From Ectopseudomonas composti (lineage in GTDB: Bacteria; Pseudomonadota; Gammaproteobacteria; Pseudomonadales; Pseudomonadaceae), in NCBI RefSeq assembly GCF_001567565.1, contig NZ_LSSW01000031.1, positions 1 to 64,000 on the forward strand: 64,000 nt of DNA. Direction: 5' to 3'. Positions within the stretch are counted from its first letter, which is position 1, and each line of letters opens with the position of its first letter. Below, in pieces: positions 1 to 7,729 of the stretch. A program made the translations under genes and the position numbers. The notes below the pieces were generated by a model, which was not told the DNA's origin, ran no database searches, and saw only the letters and a list, made by a program, of their open reading frames with translations.

Positions 1-31
1 TCCCCTAGGGGACGCCACTTCAAGTTGTATC

Positions 32-107
<76 letters not shown>

Positions 108-115
108 AATAAACG

Positions 116-143
116 AAAACGCCGCTCAATCGAGCGGCGTTTT
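116..143 (+). terminator. Rho-independent terminator after tRNA-Gly
   Basis: An inverted repeat (AAAACGCCGCTC and GAGCGGCGTTTT, four-base loop AATC) directly follows the tRNA and ends in a T-rich tract. The symmetric A and T flanks mean it could also stop transcripts leaving the cyd operon from the opposite strand. Confidence 0.9.
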
Positions 144-172
144 CGTTTCTGTCGTTTGCCTTCAACAGCCTG

Positions 173-463
173 TTAGGCCGTCTGCGCCAGATACAGCAGC
201 GCATAGCCCAGCCCACACAGGCCCCAGCCCAGCCAGGGCGAGAACAGGGCGCGCCACAGCCAGTGGCGCGGGGCGAAGCCGACGCCATGGATGAAGGCGC
301 AGGACACGCCCCACATCACCAGCATCAGTAGCGAGTGGCTGTAGCGGCCCTGGCTGTCGAGCATGGCGCCAGGGTGGATCAACAGCAACAGTGCCAGCGG
401 CGTGGCCAGTAGCCAGGAGAGCGCGCGCAAGGGCGTACGCTCACTCAGGGTGATGTCACTCAT
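173..463 (-). CDS. ybgE: Cyd operon protein YbgE
   Basis: A 96-residue membrane protein of the YbgE family, which accompanies E. coli-type cytochrome bd operons and whose exact role is not settled. Three hydrophobic stretches are visible (about residues 14-34, 43-64 and 70-92). The chosen ATG overlaps the end of cydX by eight bases, which is the usual arrangement; a longer frame upstream would run backwards through cydX and is not real. It is the last gene of the operon, facing the bidirectional terminator beyond the tRNA gene. Confidence 0.85.
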   Translation of the reverse strand: MSDITLSERTPLRALSWLLATPLALLLLIHPGAMLDSQGRYSHSLLMLVMWGVSCAFIHGVGFAPRHWLWRALFSPWLGWGLCGLGYALLYLAQTA

Positions 464-569
464 GCTCGCTCTCGGTATCGAGATTCTGCGTGGTTTCCAG
501 CCACAGTGCGTTGATGATGCCGAAACTGCTGGCCAGCAGCACGCCAAGAATCCAGGTGAAGTACCACAT
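456..569 (-). CDS. cydX: Cytochrome bd small subunit CydX
   Basis: A 37-residue single-pass membrane peptide beginning MWYFTWILGVLLASSFGI, the hallmark of CydX (the W-Y-x-W-I-L-G-x-L-L-A start). CydX stabilises the haem groups of the CydAB quinol oxidase in the cytoplasmic membrane. It starts 11 bases after cydB with a GAGGAG ribosome site and runs into ybgE. The tail is acidic (ESEHE), as in E. coli. Confidence 0.95.
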   Translation of the reverse strand: MWYFTWILGVLLASSFGIINALWLETTQNLDTESEHE

Positions 570-580
570 CGCGTTTCTCC

Positions 581-1720
581 TCAATACAGGCCGTGGGGGT
601 TGGCTTCGATGCTGCTGTCATTCAACTTGCCCCACATCTTCACGTAGCCCCACAGGGTGTAGATGAGGATGATCGGTACGAAGATGCAGGCGACGACGAA
701 CATGATGCCCAGGGTCTTGTGGCTCGATACCGCGTCCCACACCGTCAGGCTGGAAGCCGCATCGAGGCTCGACGGGAAGACGAAGGGGAACAGGGCGAAG
801 CCTGCGGTGCAGATGGCGCCGACGATCATCAGGCTGCTACCGATGAAGGCCAGGCCGGCGCGGCGCCAGGTGCTGGCGAGAATCGCCAGCAATGCGCCGA
901 GTATGCCCAGCACGGGGGCGCCCAGGGTCAGCGGATAGCGGCTGTAGTTGCCGAGCCAGCCGGCGTTGTCGGCCAGTACCTGCTTGTTCAGCGGGTTCAG
1001 CGCGGCGCCGGTTTCGACGGCGCTGGCCAGGCTCATGCCGTTGATGCCGAGGGCCAGCCAGCTGCCAGCCAGCAGGAACCCGATCAGGAAGACCAGGGCG
1101 CTGAGGAAGGTGGCCTGGCGCGAGCGGGCGGCCAGGTCGCCTTCGGTGCGCATCATCAGCCAGGCGCCGCCATGGCTGCAGAGCATGCTCAGGCTGACCA
1201 CGCCGCAGAGCAGGGCGAAGGGGTTGAGCAGGGCGAAGAAGGAGCCGTGGTAGGTCGAGCGCATCATGTCGTCGAGCTGGAACGGCAGGCCGAGGAACAG
1301 GTTGCCGAAGGCTACGCCGAACACCAGTGCCGGTACCGCGCCGCCGACGAACAGTGCCCAGTCCCAGGCGCTGCGCCAGCGGGTGTTTTCCAGCTTGCTG
1401 CGGTAGTCGAAGCCCACCGGACGGCAGAACAGGGCGAACAGCACCAGCAACATGGCCCAGTACAGCCCGGAGAAGGCCACCGCGTAGACCATCGGCCAGG
1501 CGGCGAACAGCGCGCCACCGGCGGTGATGAACCACACCTGGTTGCCGTCCCAGTGCGGGGCGATGGTGTTGATGGCGACGCGGCGCTCGTTGTCGGTCTT
1601 GCCGACGAAGGGCATCAGCGCCATGGCGCCCATGTCGAAGCCATCGGTGAGGGCGAAGCCGATCAGCAGTACGCCGATCAGCACCCACCAGACGAGTTTC
1701 AGGGTTTCGTAGTCGAACAT
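581..1720 (-). CDS. cydB: Cytochrome bd ubiquinol oxidase subunit II
   Basis: A 379-residue polytopic protein, the second large subunit of the proton-non-pumping bd quinol:O2 oxidoreductase. It begins MFDYETLKLVWWVLIGVLL and contains the family segment GFALTDGFDMG. The start is set by homology to the usual N-terminus; an in-frame upstream ATG would overlap cydA. Ten bases separate it from the cydA stop, so the two are co-translated. The gene set with cydX and ybgE identifies the E. coli bd-I lineage rather than the cyanide-insensitive CioAB of P. aeruginosa. Confidence 0.96.
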   Translation of the reverse strand: MFDYETLKLVWWVLIGVLLIGFALTDGFDMGAMALMPFVGKTDNERRVAINTIAPHWDGNQVWFITAGGALFAAWPMVYAVAFSGLYWAMLLVLFALFCRPVGFDYRSKLENTRWRSAWDWALFVGGAVPALVFGVAFGNLFLGLPFQLDDMMRSTYHGSFFALLNPFALLCGVVSLSMLCSHGGAWLMMRTEGDLAARSRQATFLSALVFLIGFLLAGSWLALGINGMSLASAVETGAALNPLNKQVLADNAGWLGNYSRYPLTLGAPVLGILGALLAILASTWRRAGLAFIGSSLMIVGAICTAGFALFPFVFPSSLDAASSLTVWDAVSSHKTLGIMFVVACIFVPIILIYTLWGYVKMWGKLNDSSIEANPHGLY

Positions 1721-1730
1721 GGCGAAGTCC

Positions 1731-3296
1731 TCAGGCGTGGGCCGGCTGCTGTTGCTCGAAGTGGTAGCGTCCGCTGTGCAGGCTCGAGGGGCCAAGGCGG
1801 GCGAACTTGATCATCAGGTACATCTCCACCACCAGCAGCAGGCTGTAGAAGGCGATCAGCGCGGTCAGCGAACCCCAGATGTCACCAGCCGACAGGCTGG
1901 AGGTGGACAGGTGGGTGGGCAGCACCTCACCGATGGACCAGGGCTGGCGACCATGCTCGGCCACGTACCAGCCGGTCTGCGCGGCGACCCAGGGCAGCGG
2001 CAGGCTCCATAGCGCCCACTTGAGCAGCCAGGGTTTGCTTTCTTCGTTCTTCTTCGCCGAGGCCCAGAAGGCGCAGGCGAACAGTGCGAGCATGAGGAAG
2101 CCACTGGCGACCATGATGCGGAAGGTCCAGAACAGGCTGAACACGTTGGGGATGGTATCCAGCGCCGCCTGCTTGATCTGCGCCTCGCTGGCGTCGGCCA
2201 CGTTGGCGGTGTACTTCTTCAGCAGCAGCCCATAGCCCAGGTCGTTCTTCACTTCGTTGAAGGCAGCGAGGGTCTCGGCCGACTTGTCGCCGCCGCGCAG
2301 GCGTTCCAGCAAAGCGTAGGCGGTCATGCCGGTGCGGATGCGCGCCTCGTGCTCGACGAGCAGGTCCTTGATGCCCTTGACCTCCTTGTCCAGCGAGCGG
2401 GTGGCGATCAGACCCAGGGCGTAGGGGATCTTCACCGCGTAGTCGGTACGCTGCTCATCCTGATTGGGCAGGCCGAACAGGGTGAAGCCAGCCGGCGCCG
2501 GATGGGTGTCCCATTCGGCCTCGATGGCGGCCAGCTTGGTCTTCTGCACGTCACCGATTTCGTAGCCGGATTCGTCGCCGAGCACGATCACCGAAAGGAT
2601 CGAGGCCAGGCCGAAGGCCGAGGCAATGGCGAAGGAGCGGCGGGCGAAGCCCAGGTCGCGCTTGTTCAGCAGGTAGTAGCTGGAAATCGCCAGGACGAAG
2701 ATCGAGCCGGTGACGTAGCCGGCGGCCACGGTATGCACGAACTTGACCTGCGCCACGGGGTTGAACAGCAGCGCGCCGAAGTCGGTCAGCTCCATGCGCA
2801 TGGTCTCGAAGTTGAACTCGGCGCCCACCGGGTTCTGCATCCAGCCGTTGGCGATCAGGATCCACAGTGCCGAGAGGTTCGAGCCAATCGCCACCAGCCA
2901 GGTGACGACCAGATGCTGCACCTTCGACAAACGATCCCAGCCGAAGAAGAACAGGCCGATGAAGGTGGATTCGAGGAAGAAGGCCATCAACCCTTCGATG
3001 GCCAGCGGCGCGCCGAAGATGTCACCGACGTAGTGGCTGTAGTAGGCCCAGTTGGTGCCGAACTGGAACTCCATGGTCAGCCCGGTGGTGACACCGAGGG
3101 CGAAGTTGATGCCGAACAGCTTGCCCCAGAACTTGACCATGTCCTTGTAGACCTGTTTGCCGGTCATCACGTAGACCGACTCCATGATCGCCAGGAGGAA
3201 GGCCATGCCCAGGGTCAGCGGCACGAAGATGAAGTGATACATCGCTGTCATGGCGAACTGCAGACGTGACAGATCGACGACTGATTCCGAGATCAT
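1731..3296 (-). CDS. cydA: Cytochrome bd ubiquinol oxidase subunit I
   Basis: A 521-residue subunit carrying haems b558, b595 and d and the quinol site. Visible features are the N-terminal SRLQFAMTAMYHFIFVPLTLG helix with its haem-ligand histidine (quoted in part), and the GRQPWSIGEVLPT block near residue 445. A long periplasmic Q-loop (roughly residues 250-370) places it in the long-loop, E. coli-like subfamily. The length matches the E. coli protein (522). Its ATG overlaps the stop of cydP by four bases. Bd oxidases have high O2 affinity and resist sulfide and NO, which fits the sulfur genes next door. Confidence 0.97.
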   Translation of the reverse strand: MISESVVDLSRLQFAMTAMYHFIFVPLTLGMAFLLAIMESVYVMTGKQVYKDMVKFWGKLFGINFALGVTTGLTMEFQFGTNWAYYSHYVGDIFGAPLAIEGLMAFFLESTFIGLFFFGWDRLSKVQHLVVTWLVAIGSNLSALWILIANGWMQNPVGAEFNFETMRMELTDFGALLFNPVAQVKFVHTVAAGYVTGSIFVLAISSYYLLNKRDLGFARRSFAIASAFGLASILSVIVLGDESGYEIGDVQKTKLAAIEAEWDTHPAPAGFTLFGLPNQDEQRTDYAVKIPYALGLIATRSLDKEVKGIKDLLVEHEARIRTGMTAYALLERLRGGDKSAETLAAFNEVKNDLGYGLLLKKYTANVADASEAQIKQAALDTIPNVFSLFWTFRIMVASGFLMLALFACAFWASAKKNEESKPWLLKWALWSLPLPWVAAQTGWYVAEHGRQPWSIGEVLPTHLSTSSLSAGDIWGSLTALIAFYSLLLVVEMYLMIKFARLGPSSLHSGRYHFEQQQPAHA

Positions 3297-3508
3297 CTCG
3301 GTTTCTCCTCGGTGGGTAGTGAAGAAGGGGCGCTGGCCTGGCCCAGCAGGTGGGCCTCAATGCGTTGCTGGCCGTCCTTGGGCACTGTCGGCGCGCTGAA
3401 CCAGATGGCCTTGATGCCCAGCAGCAGGGTCAGCTTGATCAGCAGGATCACAGCGATTTCGCGTACCAGCGGAATGCGCCAGTGGGAAGTAGGTGCGCGT
3501 TCGGGCAT
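3293..3508 (-). CDS. cydP: Putative cytochrome oxidase small subunit CydP
   Basis: A 71-residue protein with one hydrophobic segment (about residues 14-36, EIAVILLIKLTLLLGIKAIW). It matches the small CydP-type proteins that precede cydA in pseudomonads and other gammaproteobacteria. It overlaps cydA by ATGA, so it is the first gene of the operon. Function is inferred from position; the family is poorly characterised. Upstream lie a leader hairpin, a palindromic operator and an ANR-like box. Confidence 0.75.
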   Translation of the reverse strand: MPERAPTSHWRIPLVREIAVILLIKLTLLLGIKAIWFSAPTVPKDGQQRIEAHLLGQASAPSSLPTEEKPR

Positions 3509-3524
3509 CTCGACACTCCGGTTT

Positions 3525-3555
3525 TGCCGACGCTGGCACTGATGCAGCGTCGGCA
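3525..3555 (-). promoter_or_regulatory. Leader hairpin of the cyd operon
   Basis: Perfect 11-bp inverted repeat TGCCGACGCTG / CAGCGTCGGCA with a nine-base loop, ending 17 bases before the cydP start. In the transcript it would stand just upstream of the CCGGAGTG ribosome site. It is not followed by a U-tract in the gene's direction, so it is more likely an mRNA stability or translation element than a terminator. The role is inference. Confidence 0.5.
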
Positions 3556-3581
3556 GAGTGGATGTGTCTTAATGTTACTGG

Positions 3582-3597
3582 GTACCCGTGGGGGTAT
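3582..3597 (-). promoter_or_regulatory. Candidate CsoR-family operator, cyd promoter
   Basis: On the minus strand this reads ATACCCCCACGGGTAC, one of three copies of ATACYCCCAYSRGTAY in the window. It would sit between a poor -35 (TACATA, 3600-3595) and a -10-like TAACAT (3577-3572) that are 17 bases apart, an ideal place for repression. C-tract/G-tract palindromes flanked by AT are typical of CsoR/FrmR/CstR operators. The link to the repressor at 6889-7173 is inference. Confidence 0.6.
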
Positions 3598-3610
3598 GTA
3601 GTGGCGACCA

Positions 3611-3624
3611 TTGATATAGGTCAG
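3611..3624. promoter_or_regulatory. ANR/FNR-like box upstream of cyd
   Basis: The sequence TTGATATAGGTCAG matches the ANR/FNR pattern TTGAT-N4-ATCAA in eight of ten conserved positions. It lies just upstream of the presumed -35 of the cyd operon, consistent with activation at low oxygen. Spacing to the proposed promoter is not the textbook -41.5, so this is tentative. Confidence 0.4.
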
Positions 3625-3673
3625 GGGAATGGCAGTTAGTGGGGAAAATCCTGCAGCAGCTGGCCTTGGCGGC

Positions 3674-4054
3674 TCAATCGAAGGCCGGCAGGGTAGGTGT
3701 CAGCAGCTCGAGACCGGCCGCTTGCCAGGCTTCGATGCCGCCGGCCAGAGACACCACGTAGCGATAGCCCATGTCCTGCAGGGCACGTGCAGCCAGGGCC
3801 GAGCGGCCACTGTTCTTGCAGTAGAGCACCAGTTTGAGCGTGCGCTCGGTCAACTGCGGATCGTTGCTCAGCTTGAACTCCAGCAGGCCGCGGGGAATGT
3901 TGACGGCGCCGGGAATGTGCGCGGCGCCATATTCGTCCGCTTCGCGCACGTCGATCAGCAGGTCGGCGTCGCGGATTACCGCTGTGGCCTGCTGTAGATC
4001 CACTTCCGTGATATGGGTTTTGGCTTCGAGCACCAGGTCATGAGCGCTTTTCAT
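3674..4054 (-). CDS. Rhodanese-like sulfurtransferase
   Basis: A 126-residue single-domain rhodanese that should move sulfane sulfur from persulfide donors to acceptors such as cyanide, sulfite or thiols. The domain starts at DLLIDVREADEYGAAHIPGA. The catalytic cysteine lies in the loop YCKNSGRSA (about residues 78-86), a six-residue active loop, followed by the usual G-x-x-AW ending. No signal peptide, so it is cytoplasmic. Its start lies 17 bases inside the 3' end of the SulP gene, with AAGGAA as ribosome site, so it is the last gene of the sulfur block. Confidence 0.88.
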   Translation of the reverse strand: MKSAHDLVLEAKTHITEVDLQQATAVIRDADLLIDVREADEYGAAHIPGAVNIPRGLLEFKLSNDPQLTERTLKLVLYCKNSGRSALAARALQDMGYRYVVSLAGGIEAWQAAGLELLTPTLPAFD

Positions 4055-5795
4055 GGGAGTTTCCTTGCCGGCAGGGTGGTTGAGAATCGGGTGGGGCGAG
4101 CTGTCTGAGCGCCTCGAACTGGCTGATGAACACCTGGCCGCCGAAGTGCTGCAGGAAGTCGGAGCGGCGCAGGCGATCCATCACCGGCCCCTTGACCTCG
4201 GACAGGTGCAGCTGCACGCCGGCGGTGTGCAGGCGCTCGACGATGGCGTTGAGCGAGTCCAGCGCGCTGGCGTCGATCAGGTTGACCCCCGAGCACATCA
4301 GCACCAGGTGGCGCACCTGCGGGCGGCTGGCAATCAGCTCGCCGACGCGGTCTTCCAGGTAGCGGGCGTTGGGGAAATACAGGCTCTCGTCGACGCGCAG
4401 CGACAGGACACTGGGCGACTCGATCACGGCGAAGCGCTCGACATTGCGAAAGTGCTCGCTGCCCGGCACCTGGCCGACCACGGCGATATGTGGCTGGCTG
4501 GTGCGCCAGAGAAACAGCAATAGCGAGAGGCCAACGCCAAGCAGGATGCCGGCTTCGACACCGATCAGCAGCACGCCGAGCAGCGTGGCGATCTGCGCCG
4601 CGCCGTCCTGGCGTGAGTAGCGCCAGGTGTGGCGCAGCGACTGCAGATCGACCAGGCTGAGCACGGCGACGATGATGGTGGCGGCCAGCACGGCCTGCGG
4701 CAGGTCGTGCAGCAGGGGTGTCAGCAGCATCACGCTGAGGCCGATGCCGAGGGCGGTGAACACGCCGGCCATGGGCGTCTGCGCGCCGGCATCGTAATTG
4801 ACCACCGAACGGGCGAAGCCACCGGTCACCGGAAAACCACCGCTCAATGCCGCGCTGATGTTGGCGGCGCCGAGGCCAAGCAGCTCGTTGTCTGGCCCGA
4901 TGCGCTGGCGCCGCTTGGCCGCCAATGTCTGGCCGACCGAGACCGATTCGACGAAGCCCACCAGGCTGATCAGCAGCGCGGCCGGCAGCAGTTGCATGGC
5001 CAGATCGAGATCCAGTGTCGGCAGCGTGAGCCCCGGCAGACCCTGTGGCACCAGGCCGACCACTCTGACGCCGGCGTGCTCCAGTTGCAGCAGGCTGACT
5101 GCGACAATCGCGACGATGATCGCCAGCACCGGGCCGGCCTTGGCCAGGTTACCGGCCAGTTGCGGCGACAGGCCAAGGCGCTGCAGTCGCAGCTTCAGCC
5201 GGGTTCTGGCCCACCATAGCCACGCCAGGCTGAGCGTACCGATGAGCAGGGTCGGCCAATGCGTAGCGGGCAGTGCCTTTAGAAGTTGTGGCAGCAGATG
5301 TGGCAGATTTTCGCCGGAGGCCGAGACACCAAGCAGGTGCTTGAGCTGGCCGACAGCGATCAGAATGCCGGAGGCGCTGATGAAGCCGGAGACCACCGGA
5401 TGGCTGAGGAAGTTGGCGATGAAGCCCAAGCGCAGCATCGCCATCGCTGCCAGCAGCAGCCCGCAAAGCAAGGCCAGGAGCATGGCGGCGCCGGCGTATT
5501 CGGCACTGCCGGCCGGGAACAAAGGCGCCAGGGTGGCGGCGGTCATCAGCGAGACCACGGCCACCGGGCCGACTGCCAGGGTGCGGCTGGAGCCGAACAG
5601 GGCGTAGGCCAGCAGCGGCAGGATACTGGCGTAGAGTCCGGTCACTGGCGGTAGGCCGGCGAGCATGGCGTAGGCCAGGCTCTGCGGAACCAGCATCAGA
5701 GTGACAATCAGGGCGGCGAGGCTGTCCTGCGCCGCGCTACGCCGGTCGTAGGATCGGCCCCAGTCCAGGCAGGGTAACCAGTGGCGCAGCTTCAT
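4038..5795 (-). CDS. SulP family anion transporter with STAS domain
   Basis: A 585-residue inner-membrane carrier of the SulP/SLC26 family. The N-terminal family segment PQSLAYAMLAGLPPVTGLYA is present, about ten to twelve hydrophobic helices span residues 25-430, and a cytoplasmic STAS domain occupies about 450-560 (SPSVLSLRVDESLYFPNA onward). Members carry sulfate, bicarbonate or other small anions. Its position between a persulfide dioxygenase-like gene and a rhodanese suggests export or uptake of an oxidised sulfur anion such as sulfite or sulfate. That substrate is inferred. Confidence 0.88.
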   Translation of the reverse strand: MKLRHWLPCLDWGRSYDRRSAAQDSLAALIVTLMLVPQSLAYAMLAGLPPVTGLYASILPLLAYALFGSSRTLAVGPVAVVSLMTAATLAPLFPAGSAEYAGAAMLLALLCGLLLAAMAMLRLGFIANFLSHPVVSGFISASGILIAVGQLKHLLGVSASGENLPHLLPQLLKALPATHWPTLLIGTLSLAWLWWARTRLKLRLQRLGLSPQLAGNLAKAGPVLAIIVAIVAVSLLQLEHAGVRVVGLVPQGLPGLTLPTLDLDLAMQLLPAALLISLVGFVESVSVGQTLAAKRRQRIGPDNELLGLGAANISAALSGGFPVTGGFARSVVNYDAGAQTPMAGVFTALGIGLSVMLLTPLLHDLPQAVLAATIIVAVLSLVDLQSLRHTWRYSRQDGAAQIATLLGVLLIGVEAGILLGVGLSLLLFLWRTSQPHIAVVGQVPGSEHFRNVERFAVIESPSVLSLRVDESLYFPNARYLEDRVGELIASRPQVRHLVLMCSGVNLIDASALDSLNAIVERLHTAGVQLHLSEVKGPVMDRLRRSDFLQHFGGQVFISQFEALRQLAPPDSQPPCRQGNSHEKRS

Positions 5796-5822
5796 GTCCG
5801 GCCCCAGCTGAGGGTTGCTCTG

Positions 5823-6686
5823 CTAGAGGACATCGAGCGGAATCTTCAGATAGCGCGTGCCATTGTCTTCGGCCGGGGGCAGTTGCCCGGCCCGCATGTT
5901 CACCTGAACCGAAGGCAGGATCAGGGTCGGCATGCCGAGTGTGACGTCGCGCGCCTGGCGCATGGCGACGAACTGGTCTTCGCCGATGCCCTGGTGCACA
6001 TGGACGTTGTGCTGTCGTTGCTCGCCGACCGTGGTCTGGTTGCGGAAGTCGTCGCGGCCCTCGGCCTTGTAGTCGTGGCACATGAACAGGCGGGTCGCGT
6101 CGGGCAGGGCGAAGAGCTTCTGGATCGACTGGTAGAGGAGGTGTGCGTCGCCACCAGGGAAGTCGCAGCGCGCGGTGCCATAGTCGGGCATGAACAGGGT
6201 GTCGCCGACGAAGCCAGCATCACCGATCAGGTAGGTCATACAGGCCGGGGTATGGCCGGGCGTGTGCAGGGCTCGACCCTGCAGCTCACCGATACGGAAG
6301 GTGTCGCCATCGCACAGCAGGTGGTCGAACTGGCTGCCGTCGGTGGCGAACTCGCTGCCGGCGTTGAACAGCTTGCCGAAGGTGTTCTGTACGACGGTGA
6401 TGCGCTCGCCGATGGCCAGCTTGCCGCCTAACTCATGTTTGAGGTGTGGCGCAGCGGACAGATGGTCGGCGTGCACGTGGGTCTCCAGCAGCCACTCGAC
6501 GTGCAGGCCGCGTGCCTTGACGAAGTCGATGATGCGCTTGGCGCTGGCACGCGAGGTGCGCCCGGAGGCGGGGTCGTAGTCCAGTACCGAGTCGATGATC
6601 GCGCAATGCTGGGTGACGGGGTCGATGACCACGTAGCTGTAAGTGTAGGTGGCGGGGTCGAAGAACTCGACGACATCGGGGCGCAT
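5823..6686 (-). CDS. Persulfide dioxygenase-like metallo-beta-lactamase fold protein
   Basis: A 287-residue protein of the glyoxalase II/ETHE1/Blh group. Proteins of this type oxidise glutathione persulfide to sulfite with a mononuclear iron. The metal motif THVHADH is at about residues 69-75, followed by the GHTPACM histidine, the aspartate in GFVGDTLF and the histidine of MCHDYK. The C-terminal region matches the Blh branch often found with rhodanese and SulP-type genes. A 16-bp palindrome lies 18 bases upstream of its start, which suggests its own regulated promoter. Confidence 0.85.
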   Translation of the reverse strand: MRPDVVEFFDPATYTYSYVVIDPVTQHCAIIDSVLDYDPASGRTSRASAKRIIDFVKARGLHVEWLLETHVHADHLSAAPHLKHELGGKLAIGERITVVQNTFGKLFNAGSEFATDGSQFDHLLCDGDTFRIGELQGRALHTPGHTPACMTYLIGDAGFVGDTLFMPDYGTARCDFPGGDAHLLYQSIQKLFALPDATRLFMCHDYKAEGRDDFRNQTTVGEQRQHNVHVHQGIGEDQFVAMRQARDVTLGMPTLILPSVQVNMRAGQLPPAEDNGTRYLKIPLDVL

Positions 6687-6703
6687 GATGAGGCTTCTCT
6701 CTT

Positions 6704-6719
6704 ATACCCATGGGAGTAT
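6704..6719 (-). promoter_or_regulatory. Candidate CsoR-family operator, persulfide dioxygenase promoter
   Basis: Minus strand ATACTCCCATGGGTAT, the second copy of ATACYCCCAYSRGTAY. It lies in the AT-rich 200-base gap between the CsoR-family gene and the dioxygenase gene, 18 bases upstream of the dioxygenase ATG. The rest of the gap (6720-6888) shows an AT-rich tract at 6720-6790 and no supported gene. Confidence 0.65.
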
Positions 6720-6888
6720 TCAGTTAAGGGTAAGCGTAACTGTTTTTTGGTTCTATGCTTAGATTTAAATGAAATAAGAGAAAGAGCCTTGTTCAGCTCA
6801 GCTATAACCGCTGCTCGGGCCTTTGCAGTACCTGGTTCTCGCTGGGCAGAGTGGGCTTGGCGCACGCGAACGCTGCGCCGGGAGGGCA

Positions 6889-7173
6889 TCAGGTGTACTT
6901 GGTGAATATCTCGCGCACGCGCTGCAGGGAGGCATCGGTGTCCTGCTCGGGGTCGAGCATGGCCTCTTCGATCAGGCAGGTCAGCATCAGCCGGTAGGAT
7001 TTGTCCAGCGCGCTACGCGCCGCCGAGAACTGCTGGGCGATAGCGGCGCAGTCCTCACCGCGCTTGATCATGGCCTGGATGCCACGGATCTGTCCTTCGA
7101 CCCGGGCCAGGCGTTTGAGCATCGCCTGCTGCTGCTCGAGCATGCGTACGTGTAGGTCGGTAGGTTCGGTCAT
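6889..7173 (-). CDS. CsoR/FrmR-family transcriptional repressor
   Basis: A 94-residue all-helical regulator with the family core LKRLARVEGQIRGIQAMI (residues 19-36) and a conserved first cysteine, C42 (GEDCAAIAQQF). The histidine and second cysteine of the CsoR copper triad are not at their places: aligned positions are Leu67 and Ala71, and the only other cysteine is C66. It is therefore unlikely to be a classical Cu(I) sensor. Given the sulfur genes around it, a CstR-like persulfide or thiol sensor is a reasonable hypothesis. Its ATG overlaps the DUF3365 stop by four bases. Confidence 0.85.
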   Translation of the reverse strand: MTEPTDLHVRMLEQQQAMLKRLARVEGQIRGIQAMIKRGEDCAAIAQQFSAARSALDKSYRLMLTCLIEEAMLDPEQDTDASLQRVREIFTKYT

Positions 7174-7718
7174 GGCGTTTCCTTTGCGATGGGGCGGCTC
7201 AGGGTGAAGGCGCCGCGCAGCTCACCAAGCTGGTAGCCGCGGGCCTGATCATGCGGATAGTACTGGTCAATCACATTCTCTACCTCTGTGCTGATCGCCT
7301 TACCGTGACACGCCAGGCACGGCTCGCCGACGGCAATGGCCTGCATGTAGCGGTATTGCCCGTCGATTTCCTCGGCATGGCGCAATTGCGTGACGGGCGT
7401 CCCGCTGGCGGCTGCGGCGGCGAAGCTCTGCAGCACGCTGCGCTCCCAGGCATCGGGGGCGTTGTCCGGGTTGCGTACCTTCAGGGATGTGCGACCGATC
7501 TGCCAGGCCTGCTGGCTGTGCTCGCGGGCAATCTGCGGCGCCAGCGCCTGACAGGCCTGCACCGCTGCACCTGGCCCGCCATCGGCAATGGCCTGGCGCA
7601 CGGTGCCGAGCAACTGCTCGGCGAAGGCGGGTATCTGCTTCGCCGCGTCATCCTGCCAGGGCGTGGCGGCGTACAGTGTGTTGCTGGTGAGCAGGGCGGT
7701 GAGCAGTAGCGTGCGCAT
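7170..7718 (-). CDS. Periplasmic DUF3365 (Tll0287-like) haem protein
   Basis: A 182-residue exported protein: signal peptide at residues 1-18 (MRTLLLTALLTSNTLYAA), then a DUF3365/Tll0287-like domain. A c-type haem motif CLACH lies at 134-138 (C134, C137, H138). Such domains bind haem covalently and are thought to sense redox state or gases. It is the first gene of a pair with the CsoR-family repressor and sits behind a perfect palindrome, so it is probably induced by the same signal. Whether it senses, scavenges or transfers electrons is not known. Confidence 0.8.
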   Translation of the reverse strand: MRTLLLTALLTSNTLYAATPWQDDAAKQIPAFAEQLLGTVRQAIADGGPGAAVQACQALAPQIAREHSQQAWQIGRTSLKVRNPDNAPDAWERSVLQSFAAAAASGTPVTQLRHAEEIDGQYRYMQAIAVGEPCLACHGKAISTEVENVIDQYYPHDQARGYQLGELRGAFTLSRPIAKETP

Positions 7719-7729
7719 GATCGATCCTC

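Noticed and set aside
1..31. TCCCCTAGGGGA palindrome before the tRNA as an attachment site
   Set aside because: No integrase or second copy of the tRNA end is in the window; it may be part of a preceding terminator outside the window.
593..1810. 405-residue plus-strand frame opposite cydB
   Set aside because: It is antisense to a clear cydB, rich in Gln/Gly/Ala/His as expected of GC-rich shadow frames, and has no ribosome site.
3293..3508. Reading the gene before cydA as a CioAB-type accessory
   Set aside because: The long Q-loop of CydA and the presence of cydX and ybgE show the E. coli bd type.
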